Shown here: positions 8,734 to 16,686 of the stretch, piece after piece
How the letters are laid out: every line of letters begins with the position of its first letter
Numbering within the stretch: the first letter of the stretch is position 1
From: CAYRUP01 sp964489265
GTDB taxonomy: Bacteria; Pseudomonadota; Gammaproteobacteria; DSM-16500
Length of the DNA stretch: 58,996 nt
Direction of reading: 5' to 3'
NCBI GenBank assembly: GCA_964489265.1
Contig: CAZAXX010000005.1
Span: forward strand, 1-58,996
Made by a program: the position numbers and the translations under genes
Notes under the pieces: generated by a model
The model's database searches: none
What the model was told of the DNA's origin: nothing
What the model saw: only the letters and a program-made list of their open reading frames with translations

Positions 8734-9630
8734 TCAAAACTTCAAAGCTCTACTTACTTTTGATTGAACCGGTTTATCCAAATACCCTGCAATAAACTTG
8801 CCAGCCTCAATCAACTTTTGCAAATCAATTCCCGTTTCAATTTCTAGCCCATTCAAAAGATATACCACATCTTCTGATGCAACATTCCCTGTCGCACCTT
8901 TTGCATAAGGACAACCACCAAGTCCTGCGACCGCACTATCAATCACACTAATCCCACATTGTAATGCCGCAAAAATATTTGCGAGTGCCTGACCATACGT
9001 ATCGTGAAAATGCACCGCTAATTTTTCTTTGGGAATTTTTTCCATCACAACCTGCAACAAATCTTGCGTTTTACCCGGTGTGCCAACACCAATCGTATCG
9101 CCTAACGAAATTTCATAACAACCGAGTTGAATTAATTTTTCAGAAAGTTCAGCCACAGACTCGTGCGAAATTTCTCCTTCATAAGGGCAACCTAAGACAC
9201 AAGACAAATAACCGCGGACACGAATATTGTTAGCATTTGCAGCTGTTGTAATTTCAGCAATACGTTCTAAACTTTCCGCTACAGTGCAATTGGTATTGCG
9301 CTGACAAAACGTTTCAGATGAAGTTGTAAATACCGCCACTTCTTTCACACCGGCTGCCAAGGCATTTTCAAACCCTTTGCGATTGGGAACTAAAACGGGA
9401 TAAGCAATATTTTTCTGCTTGGTAATTCCCTGAAAGACTTCATTATGATCCGCAAGTTGCGGAATCCATTTCGGTGAAACAAAACTCGTCGCTTCAATCA
9501 CTGTCAATCCAGTCTGCGACAAGCGATTGATAAATTCTATTTTGATTGGTGTAGGAATGATTTTAGCTTCATTTTGCAAACCATCGCGTGGGCCTACTTC
9601 GACAAGTTTGACAGATTTAGGTAGCGACAT
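8734..9630 (-). CDS. Hydroxymethylglutaryl-CoA lyase
   Basis: Cleaves HMG-CoA to acetoacetate and acetyl-CoA, the last step of leucine breakdown. 298 residues, TIM-barrel of the DRE/HMGL family: N-terminal VEVGPRDGLQNE and the active-site loop GLGGCPYAKGATGN with the catalytic cysteine. The start at 9630 (MSLPKSVKL) is preferred to a frame-extending ATG 18 bp upstream, because it has AAAGGG at proper distance and begins 2 bp after the preceding hydratase stop. Last gene of the leucine block (liuE position); acetoacetate could be re-activated by a CoA ligase elsewhere. Confidence 0.92.
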   Translation of the reverse strand: MSLPKSVKLVEVGPRDGLQNEAKIIPTPIKIEFINRLSQTGLTVIEATSFVSPKWIPQLADHNEVFQGITKQKNIAYPVLVPNRKGFENALAAGVKEVAVFTTSSETFCQRNTNCTVAESLERIAEITTAANANNIRVRGYLSCVLGCPYEGEISHESVAELSEKLIQLGCYEISLGDTIGVGTPGKTQDLLQVVMEKIPKEKLAVHFHDTYGQALANIFAALQCGISVIDSAVAGLGGCPYAKGATGNVASEDVVYLLNGLEIETGIDLQKLIEAGKFIAGYLDKPVQSKVSRALKF

Positions 9631-9632
9631 TG

Positions 9633-10427
9633 TTACATCCCTTTCCATAGTGGCGTTCGTTTTTCTAGAAATGCTTGGATACCCTCACGCGCATCCTCTG
9701 AACTTCGCATCATTGCTAAATGTTCTGCGGTGCTTTCCATACTATTTTCAGCATCTGCATTTTTTTCAATACGTCGAATTAATTTTTTTGCTTCCTGCAA
9801 TGCATGCGGGCTGTTATTTTGTAGTGTTTTAGCAAGCTGAATTCCAGCATCAAATATTTTTTCCAGGGGCACACTTTGTTGTACCAAATTCAATTCTACT
9901 GCTTTTTTAACATCAAACTTTTCCGCCGTCAGATAAAAATATCTTGCGTTGCGTGCACCAATTACGGGAATAACATAAGGACTAATCACCGAAGGTGTCA
10001 GACCAATTTTCGTTTCAGAAAAACAAAAAACTGAATTATCTGCTGCGATGACCATATCACAACAGGCTATCACACCCAGACCACCACCCATCGTTGAACC
10101 GTGTATTAAACCAATGGTCGGTTTTGGAAATGTATTGATAAGATTTAATAACATCGCGAGTTGCATTGCATCTGAGACATTTTCTTCATACGATTGTTGT
10201 GCCATTTTTTGCATCCAGGCAATATCGGCACCCGCACAAAAATGTTCGCCATTGCCGTTGAACATCACGATTTGAATGCTCTTGTCCGCAATGATTTTAT
10301 TTAAAACATCAATCCATTCTGATATTAGTTGACCATTCAATGCATTGCGTTTTTCTGGGCGATTCAACGTCACCAAACAAACTCCTGCACTCGGCGTCGT
10401 CATTAAAATTTGTGTTTGATTCGTCAT
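9633..10427 (-). CDS. liuC: Methylglutaconyl-CoA hydratase (enoyl-CoA hydratase family)
   Basis: 264 residues of the crotonase fold. The oxyanion-hole motifs are EHFCAGADIAWMQKMA and GSTMGGGLGVIACCDMVIA, and the family segment FCFSETKIGLTPSVISPYV is present. The start at 10427 (MTNQTQIL) has AGGA upstream and lies 4 bp after the stop of the carboxylase gene; a longer frame would overlap that gene. The assignment to 3-methylglutaconyl-CoA rather than a general enoyl-CoA is inferred from its place between the MCC subunit and HMG-CoA lyase. Confidence 0.87.
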   Translation of the reverse strand: MTNQTQILMTTPSAGVCLVTLNRPEKRNALNGQLISEWIDVLNKIIADKSIQIVMFNGNGEHFCAGADIAWMQKMAQQSYEENVSDAMQLAMLLNLINTFPKPTIGLIHGSTMGGGLGVIACCDMVIAADNSVFCFSETKIGLTPSVISPYVIPVIGARNARYFYLTAEKFDVKKAVELNLVQQSVPLEKIFDAGIQLAKTLQNNSPHALQEAKKLIRRIEKNADAENSMESTAEHLAMMRSSEDAREGIQAFLEKRTPLWKGM

Positions 10428-10431
10428 AAAA

Positions 10432-12042
10432 TTACATCCTAAATAAACCAAACTCGGTGGGAGAAATCGGTGCATTTAATGCAGCAGACAAACTTAATAT
10501 CAAAACTTTACGGGTATCCAATGGATCAATCACGCCATCATCCCAGATACGTGCGCTAGAATAATAAGCATGACTTTGTTTTGCATATTGCGCGAGGATG
10601 GGCGCTTTCAATGCCTCTTCTTCCGCTGGTGTCCAGGCTTTGCCTAAGCGCTCTTTCTTTTCACGGGTCACTTGTGCCAATACATTTGCAGCTTGCTCGC
10701 CACCCATCACTGCAATTTTTGCATTGGGCCACATCCACATAAAACGTGGATCGTACGCGCGTCCACACATCGCATAATTGCCAGCACCGTAACTTCCGCC
10801 AATGATGACAGTCAGTTTTGGTACTTTTGCACAAGCTACTGCAGTCACTAATTTTGCACCGTGTTTTGCAATGCCTTCCGATTCATATTTGCTGCCAACC
10901 ATGAAGCCGGTAATATTTTGTAAAAAGATCAGCGGGATGCCGCGTTGACAACATAACTCAATAAAATGCGCGCCTTTCAAAGCAGATTCTGAAAATAAAA
11001 TTCCATTATTTGCAATGACACCGACTGGCATGCCATGCAAATGTGCAAAACCACAGACTAGCGTTTTGCCATATTGCGCTTTGAATTCATCAAATTGTGA
11101 CGCATCAAAAATACGTGCAATGACTTCACGAATATCAAATGGATAACGTGGATCCGCTGGAATAATTCCATATAATTCTTGTGGATCAAATAAAGGTTCT
11201 TTGGGTTCGCGTAACACCAGTGGATTTTTTTTCTGATAATTTAAATTCGAAACAATGCGTCGCACGATTTTTAAAGCATGTTCATCGTTATTTGCATAAT
11301 GATCTGCGACACCGGAAATTCGACAATGCACATCCGCTCCACCTAATGCTTCCGCTGTCACCACTTCACCGGTGGCTGCTTTGACTAGCGGTGGGCCTGC
11401 GAGAAATATCGTCGCTTGATTGCGTACCATCACAGATTCGTCAGCCATCGCAGGCACATATGCGCCACCCGCTGTGCACGATCCCATGACGGCAGCAATT
11501 TGCGGAATACGTAATGATGACATCGTCGCTTGATTAAAGAAAATTCGTCCGAAGTGATCAATATCCGGAAACACTTCATCCTGTTTTGGTAAAAACGCGC
11601 CGCCCGAATCAACTAAGTAAATACACGGTAGCCGATTTTCTTGCGCAATTTTTTGGGCGCGCAAATGTTTTTTGATCGTGATTGGATAATAGGTTCCACC
11701 TTTCACTGTCGCATCATTCACAATTAACATGCACTCAATACCGTGAATTTGACCAACTCCCGTGATAATGCCGCCTGCTGGAAGTTCATCGTCGTATAAT
11801 TCATATCCTGCGAGCGCAGATAATTCTAAAAAATCCGAACCGGAATCGAGCAGTAATTGAATGCGATCGCGCGGTAATAATTTTCCGTGTTCACGATGAC
11901 GTTCACGCGCAGCTTCATTGCCGCCCTGATAAATTTGTGCAAGCTTTTGTTTAAAATCCTGAACTTGTTGCAGCATCGCATCTGCATTGCGCTTAAACGT
12001 ACTGTTGGCTGGATCAAGTTGTGTTTGTATCGTTGTCGTCAC
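10432..12042 (-). CDS. liuB: Methylcrotonoyl-CoA carboxylase, carboxyltransferase (beta) subunit
   Basis: 536 residues. It transfers CO2 from carboxybiotin to 3-methylcrotonoyl-CoA in leucine catabolism. Acetyl-CoA carboxylase-type carboxyltransferase halves are visible: LIVNDATVKGGTYYPITIKKHLRAQ in the N-half and IIGGSYGAGNYAMCGRAYDPRF then MWPNAKIAVMGGEQAANVL in the C-half, the hallmark of MCC/PCC beta chains. The start codon is GTG at 12042, with AAGGAT before it. The biotin-carboxylase/biotin-carrier partner (liuD), normally between liuC and the lyase gene, is absent from this cluster and from the window. Confidence 0.92.
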   Translation of the reverse strand: MTTTIQTQLDPANSTFKRNADAMLQQVQDFKQKLAQIYQGGNEAARERHREHGKLLPRDRIQLLLDSGSDFLELSALAGYELYDDELPAGGIITGVGQIHGIECMLIVNDATVKGGTYYPITIKKHLRAQKIAQENRLPCIYLVDSGGAFLPKQDEVFPDIDHFGRIFFNQATMSSLRIPQIAAVMGSCTAGGAYVPAMADESVMVRNQATIFLAGPPLVKAATGEVVTAEALGGADVHCRISGVADHYANNDEHALKIVRRIVSNLNYQKKNPLVLREPKEPLFDPQELYGIIPADPRYPFDIREVIARIFDASQFDEFKAQYGKTLVCGFAHLHGMPVGVIANNGILFSESALKGAHFIELCCQRGIPLIFLQNITGFMVGSKYESEGIAKHGAKLVTAVACAKVPKLTVIIGGSYGAGNYAMCGRAYDPRFMWMWPNAKIAVMGGEQAANVLAQVTREKKERLGKAWTPAEEEALKAPILAQYAKQSHAYYSSARIWDDGVIDPLDTRKVLILSLSAALNAPISPTEFGLFRM

Positions 12043-12062
12043 GAGTTATCCTTTTTATTTAA

Positions 12063-13223
12063 TCATGCATCCGTTTCTGCAAATAATTCTCTTCCAATTA
12101 AAATTCGCCGTATTTCAGACGTGCCTGCGCCAATTTCATATAATTTTGCATCACGCAGTAAACGTCCAGTTGGAAATTCATTGATATAACCATTGCCACC
12201 TAAACATTGAATGGCTTGTAATGCCATCCAGGTTGCTTTTTCTGAGGTATATAAAATAACGCCCGCAGAATCTTTACGCGTTACGCCACCTTGATCAGCG
12301 GTTTTTGCAACGCTATACAAATAAGCACGTGCTGACATTAAACCGACATACATATCCGCCATTTTTGCCTGAATTAATTGAAATTCACCGATGGGATGGC
12401 CGAATTGTTTGCGCTCATGCACATAAGGCAACACAATGTCGAGACACGCTTGCATCAAACCAACTGGACCCGCAGCTAAAATCAAGCGTTCGATATCCAA
12501 ACCTTTCATTAAGACTTGAGTGCCGTGATTGAGGTTACCTAAAACATTTTCGGCTGGCACACGACAATTTTCGAAAATTAATTCAGACGTATTTGAACCA
12601 CGCATACCTAATTTATCAAGCTTTTGTGCGGTGGAATAACCAGGCATGTCTTTTTCAATGATGAAGGCAGTAATGCCATGTTTTCCTGAATTTTTTTCGG
12701 TGCGTGCATACACAACTAATATATCGGCATCCGGACCATTGGTAATCCACATTTTGGTGCCATTCAACACGAAATGATCATCTTTTTTTTCTGCGCGTAA
12801 TTGCAAACTCATCACATCAGAGCCTGAATTAGCTTCACTCATCGCCAGAGCACCGACATGTTCGCCGCTACATAACTTGGGCAAATATTTTTTCTTTTGT
12901 GCTTCAGTGCCATTTAAACGAATTTGATTGACGCAGAGATTGGAGTGAGCGCCGTAACTTAATCCAACGGATCCTGACGCACGACTGATTTCTTCCATTG
13001 CAATCACATGTTCAAGATAACCTAATCCGGATCCACCATATTCTTCTTCGACAGTAATGCCTAACAGACCCATACCACCTAATTTTTTCCAAAGCCCGGC
13101 GGGGAATTTATTGTCGTGATCAATTTTCGCAGCATGCGGCGCAATTTCAGTGGATGCAAAATCATAAATTGAGGAACGTAGCATATCGACGGTTTCGCCG
13201 AGATGGAAATTGAGGGGGATCAT
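12063..13223 (-). CDS. liuA: Isovaleryl-CoA dehydrogenase
   Basis: FAD-dependent oxidation of isovaleryl-CoA to 3-methylcrotonoyl-CoA. 386 residues of the acyl-CoA dehydrogenase fold: ALAMSEANSGSDVMSLQLRAE (FAD loop), MWITNGPDADILVVYART, and KGLDIERLILAAGPVGLMQ, whose Glu is the catalytic base typical of isovaleryl-CoA dehydrogenases. IQCLGGNGYINEFP and YEIGAGTSEIRRILIGREL close the C-terminal helix domain. An in-frame GTG exists 6 bp upstream, but ATG at 13223 sits 8 bp after AAGGA. It is the first gene after the inverted repeat that separates it from the BCKDH genes. Confidence 0.93.
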   Translation of the reverse strand: MIPLNFHLGETVDMLRSSIYDFASTEIAPHAAKIDHDNKFPAGLWKKLGGMGLLGITVEEEYGGSGLGYLEHVIAMEEISRASGSVGLSYGAHSNLCVNQIRLNGTEAQKKKYLPKLCSGEHVGALAMSEANSGSDVMSLQLRAEKKDDHFVLNGTKMWITNGPDADILVVYARTEKNSGKHGITAFIIEKDMPGYSTAQKLDKLGMRGSNTSELIFENCRVPAENVLGNLNHGTQVLMKGLDIERLILAAGPVGLMQACLDIVLPYVHERKQFGHPIGEFQLIQAKMADMYVGLMSARAYLYSVAKTADQGGVTRKDSAGVILYTSEKATWMALQAIQCLGGNGYINEFPTGRLLRDAKLYEIGAGTSEIRRILIGRELFAETDA

Positions 13224-13257
13224 GTTCACTGTCCTTATGTGGTCACGTCAAGTAAGA

Positions 13258-13337
13258 ATGTCATTCCCGCGGAGGCGGGAATCTATTCATCTGCTACTGT
13301 TATTCCAAATGGATTCCCGCCTTCGCGGGAATGACAT
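13258..13337. repeat. dRS3-like inverted repeat between bkd and liu genes
   Basis: Two 20-bp ATTCCC-N8-GGGAAT units (13263-13282 and 13313-13332) lie in inverted orientation. They give a stem of about 26 bp (atgtcattcccgcg.. / ..cgcgggaatgacat) with one mismatch and a loop of about 28 nt. The unit format equals the neisserial dRS3 consensus. It falls inside the presumed E1-E2-liuABCE transcript, so it may act as an mRNA stability or attenuation hairpin. Confidence 0.85.
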
Positions 13338-13356
13338 CCCTTATGTGACAATACGA

Positions 13357-14481
13357 TTATTTTCCTTCCAAATACTTAATCACCGCTCCCAAAAACCGTG
13401 TCGCTTCACCACCCGTCACTGCGCGATGATCAAACGTCAATGACAATGGCGCAATGCGACGAATCGCCATTTGACCATCAACAACGCGCACTTCTTCACG
13501 TAGTTTCCCACAACCTAAAATTGCAACCATGGGTGGCACGATAATCGGGCTTGCATAACGTCCTGCAATGGTACCAAAATTTGAGAGTGTAATGGTTGCG
13601 CCTTGCAAATCACTCGGAGAAACGGTGCGAGCACGCACTGATTTTTTGAATCCATCAATTGCATCACGCAATTCTTGCGACGTCTTTTTTGCAACATCTT
13701 TTAAGACTGGCACAAACAAACCTTCTTCGGTATCCATCGCCAGTCCAATATTAACTTCACTGTGCAGACAACGTTCCATATTTTTTCCGTCATACCAGGC
13801 ATTCAGCGAAGGTTCCGCTTTTGCTGCCACAACGATTGCTTGTAACAAACAGGCAGTGAAATCTGCTTTATTGGTGTCCGTCACATCCGCATCATCAATA
13901 ATGGTAACAGGCACAACTTCCTGATGCGATTGCGTCATCACAATCGCCATCGAACGACGCACGCCATGTAATGGTTCAACATTACCAGGTAATTTCGTTT
14001 TTTGGCCTGCCGCTTTTTTCACATCATCTGTCGTAATTTGGCCTTGTGGACCACTCGCTGTGACAGTCGTTAAATCAACATTTAATTGTTTTGCTAACGC
14101 TCGCACTGCGGGCATTGCTTTCACTGTAGAGGCGGTTTTTTTCGCGGCACCAATAATCATGTCGCCTTCATCAAGCAGCGTGGTACTTTCTTCGAGACTC
14201 CCAACGACGGTACCTTTATCTTTTGGTTTTGCATGGTCATCGCCACCCTCACCTTCAAATTCAACTAACGGCGCGTGAGTTTGAATAATGTCCCCTTTTT
14301 TTCCGTATAACTTAGCAATTTTTCCTGCTTGCGGTGCTGGCACATCAACAACCGCTTTCGCCGTTTCCATGCTTACCATGGGTTGATCCACTTTCACGAC
14401 ATCGCCTTCTTTGATATACCATTCGTGAATTTCAGCTTCAGCCAATCCTTCGCCTAAGTCTGGTAAATGAAATATTTTCAT
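13357..14481 (-). CDS. bkdB: Branched-chain 2-oxoacid dehydrogenase E2 (dihydrolipoyl acyltransferase)
   Basis: 374 residues: one lipoyl domain at 1-78 with the lipoylated lysine in METAKAVVD, a linker, a peripheral-subunit-binding domain near 123-160 (MPAVRALAKQLNVDL..GPQGQITTDDV), and a catalytic acyltransferase domain ending SLTFDHRAVTGGEATRFL. The start overlaps the E1beta stop by 4 nt (ATGA), so translation is coupled. The catalytic HxxxD motif of most E2 enzymes reads HRAVT here: the His is kept, the Asp is Thr. I believe the same substitution occurs in some Bkd E2 proteins. The short length fits a single lipoyl domain. Confidence 0.88.
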   Translation of the reverse strand: MKIFHLPDLGEGLAEAEIHEWYIKEGDVVKVDQPMVSMETAKAVVDVPAPQAGKIAKLYGKKGDIIQTHAPLVEFEGEGGDDHAKPKDKGTVVGSLEESTTLLDEGDMIIGAAKKTASTVKAMPAVRALAKQLNVDLTTVTASGPQGQITTDDVKKAAGQKTKLPGNVEPLHGVRRSMAIVMTQSHQEVVPVTIIDDADVTDTNKADFTACLLQAIVVAAKAEPSLNAWYDGKNMERCLHSEVNIGLAMDTEEGLFVPVLKDVAKKTSQELRDAIDGFKKSVRARTVSPSDLQGATITLSNFGTIAGRYASPIIVPPMVAILGCGKLREEVRVVDGQMAIRRIAPLSLTFDHRAVTGGEATRFLGAVIKYLEGK

Positions 14482-15458
14482 GCGAACTCCATTACACGTT
14501 GTACTGCTTCAATAATTTGATTTTCATTGGGTAAATAATATTTTTCTAAGCGCGCATACGGCACAATCGTGTCGTAGCCTGTCACGCGTTGTACGGGCGA
14601 TTTTAGGAACATTAATCCTTGTTCTGCCAATTGTGCTGAAATTTCTGCACCCACCCCACAAGTACGCGCTGCTTCATGCACAATCACACAACGTCCCGTT
14701 TTTTCAACTGACGACAAAATGGTTTCCATATCGATTGGCTTAATGGTCGCAAGATCAATCACTTCTGCACTGATACCTTCTGCTGCTAATTTTTCGGCGG
14801 CTGCCAATGTTTCTTTGACCAGTGAACCCCATGTGACAAGTGTGACATCTTCACCCACACGTAACGTAAAACAGACGTCCAATGGTAATGCTTTGCCGTT
14901 ATCGGGCACTTCTTGTTTTGCCCAACGATAAAGTCTGGATGGTTCTAGAAAGATAACGGGATCTGGATCGCGAATGGAAGCAAGCAATAAACCATAAGCA
15001 CGTGCGGGCGAGGATGGCATCACAACACGTAACCCTGGAATATGCGCGAATAACGCTTCGGTACTTTCTGAATGATGTTCCGGCGCGCGAATTCCACAAC
15101 CATATGGCGTACGAAATACGACAGGACAACTCAACTTGCCACGCGTGCGATTACGAATACGCGAAGCATGATTAATAATTTGATCCAATGCGGGATAAAT
15201 AAATCCCATAAATTGAAATTCAGCGACTGGTTTTAATCCTTCAATTGCCATGCCTATCGCAAGACCGGCAATCATTGATTCAGCAAGCGGTGTATCACGC
15301 ACGCGCTCAGGGCCAAATTTATCGAGTAAGCCGACGGTCGCACGAAACACGCCGCCATTTTTTGCAATGTCTTCACCTAACACAACCACATCAGGATCTG
15401 CCTGCATTTCATATGCCATTGCCTGATTAATGGCTTCAACAAGAGTAATTTCTGCCAT
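14478..15458 (-). CDS. bkdA2: Branched-chain 2-oxoacid dehydrogenase E1, beta subunit
   Basis: 326 residues, transketolase-like pyrimidine-binding domain: ALVLGEDIAKNGGVFRAT-type start, DTPLAESMIAGLAIGMAIEGLKPVAEFQFMGF region at about 57-85, and a C-terminal transketolase domain with VIHEAARTCGVGAEISA. With the alpha subunit it decarboxylates the 2-oxoacids of Val, Leu and Ile using thiamine diphosphate. It starts 1 bp after the alpha-subunit stop, with GGGAG as ribosome site, and overlaps E2 by 4 nt. Confidence 0.92.
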   Translation of the reverse strand: MAEITLVEAINQAMAYEMQADPDVVVLGEDIAKNGGVFRATVGLLDKFGPERVRDTPLAESMIAGLAIGMAIEGLKPVAEFQFMGFIYPALDQIINHASRIRNRTRGKLSCPVVFRTPYGCGIRAPEHHSESTEALFAHIPGLRVVMPSSPARAYGLLLASIRDPDPVIFLEPSRLYRWAKQEVPDNGKALPLDVCFTLRVGEDVTLVTWGSLVKETLAAAEKLAAEGISAEVIDLATIKPIDMETILSSVEKTGRCVIVHEAARTCGVGAEISAQLAEQGLMFLKSPVQRVTGYDTIVPYARLEKYYLPNENQIIEAVQRVMEFA

Positions 15459-15459
15459 G

Positions 15460-16527
15460 TTAAACTCCCTGGCTCTTCAGCATTTCACGTTGTTCTGCGT
15501 ATGCAGCTGGTAATGTCGCATATAAATGATCAAACATAGAGGAAGGTGCAGCAGGTTCTATCGCTAAATATTCCGCAACAAGTTTTTCAACTGTCGCACT
15601 GCATTCTGCTAATAATGCATCTTCTTTCTCTTGTGACCACGCATTAATACTTTCGAGATAACGACGTAACCGAGTAATGGGTTCTTTTTTCCATTCAGTG
15701 TCACGCTGATTTTCTGGCTCATAACGACTCGCATCATCGGCTGTCGTGTGATCATGTTGCCGGTAACAAACCAATTCAAGTAAAGTAGGTTCATTTTTAT
15801 CACGCGCTTTTTTCGCCGCATCTGCTACGCGTGCGCGCACGGCAATTATGTCATTACCATCCACTTGCTCACCTGAAAAACCTGCTGCAATGGCTTTTTG
15901 CGCAATGGTTTGCGCGGCTGTCTGAGCAGTTCGCGGCACTGAAATCGCCCATTGATTATTACTCACCACAAATACGACCGGTAATTTCCAAACGCCAGCC
16001 ACATTCATCGCTTCATAAAAATCACCTTCCGATGTGCCACCATCACCGCAAACGCAAACCACAGCGCGTTTTTCTTTACGAATTTTTAAAGCGGTTGCAG
16101 CACCGACTGCATGCAAAATTTGGGTACCGATAGGAACCGCATACGGAAAATTCGTTTTTGCATTGGCAAAACGATTACCGCGTTCATCACCGCCCCAATA
16201 TAATAAAATATCGACTGGATTCACGCCGCGTAACGCTAATGTCGCAATATCACGATAATATGGTACAAAAATATCGTCTTTGGGAATCGCATCGCCCATG
16301 CCGACAAATACGGCTTCTTGTCCGCGTGTGGAAGGATAAGTACCCATTTTTCCAGTACGCTGCAAGGCAATTGCTTTTGTATCAAACGTTCGACTTAACA
16401 CCATGTCTTTATAAAGACGCAGAAGATGTTCTGGATTTTTTGCAAAATCGGGAGCATCACTGGCAAGGTGACCTTGTTCATCTAAAAATTGGTAATAAGG
16501 AATCTCAAACTGCGCAACAATCTTCAT
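15460..16527 (-). CDS. bkdA1: Branched-chain 2-oxoacid dehydrogenase E1, alpha subunit
   Basis: 356 residues with the ThDP-binding motif GDGGTSEGDFYEAMNVAGVW, then FVVSNNQWAISV. The N-terminal YKDMVLSRTFDTKAIALQRTGKMGTYPSTRGQEA block is typical of Bkd E1alpha rather than pyruvate dehydrogenase. The start at 16527 (MKIVAQFEIPYYQF) has AAAGGAG upstream; the longer frame would include 19 extra residues without a ribosome site. First gene of the minus-strand branched-chain operon. No E3 (lpd) gene is included, so the complex probably shares the E3 of another 2-oxoacid dehydrogenase. Confidence 0.92.
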   Translation of the reverse strand: MKIVAQFEIPYYQFLDEQGHLASDAPDFAKNPEHLLRLYKDMVLSRTFDTKAIALQRTGKMGTYPSTRGQEAVFVGMGDAIPKDDIFVPYYRDIATLALRGVNPVDILLYWGGDERGNRFANAKTNFPYAVPIGTQILHAVGAATALKIRKEKRAVVCVCGDGGTSEGDFYEAMNVAGVWKLPVVFVVSNNQWAISVPRTAQTAAQTIAQKAIAAGFSGEQVDGNDIIAVRARVADAAKKARDKNEPTLLELVCYRQHDHTTADDASRYEPENQRDTEWKKEPITRLRRYLESINAWSQEKEDALLAECSATVEKLVAEYLAIEPAAPSSMFDHLYATLPAAYAEQREMLKSQGV

Positions 16528-16589
16528 TCGACCGCACTCCTTTGAAGTGCGTATCAGGGTAGCCGCGGCTTTCTTTTGAGTCAATACGT

Positions 16590-16622
16590 TTTAAGAATTC
16601 CTTAAGGAATTTTCGTTAGTAT
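16590..16622 (+). promoter_or_regulatory. Candidate PmrA box and -10 element (891-residue protein)
   Basis: Tandem TTTAA (16590) and CTTAA (16601) at exactly 11 bp, followed after 7 nt by TAGTAT (16617-16622) as -10. The same box-7nt-(-10) spacing occurs at the two stronger PmrA boxes in this window. The flanks match the published consensus less well than those two. The sequence is also a perfect palindrome (AATTCCTTAAGGAATT, 16596-16611) lying between divergent bkdA1 and this gene, so an unrelated repressor site is an alternative. Confidence 0.45.
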
Positions 16623-16686
16623 CGCTTCATTATCCCATTTTTGGGAATTGATTTATTTTTTTAATTATCAACACGGAGGTTGTAGC

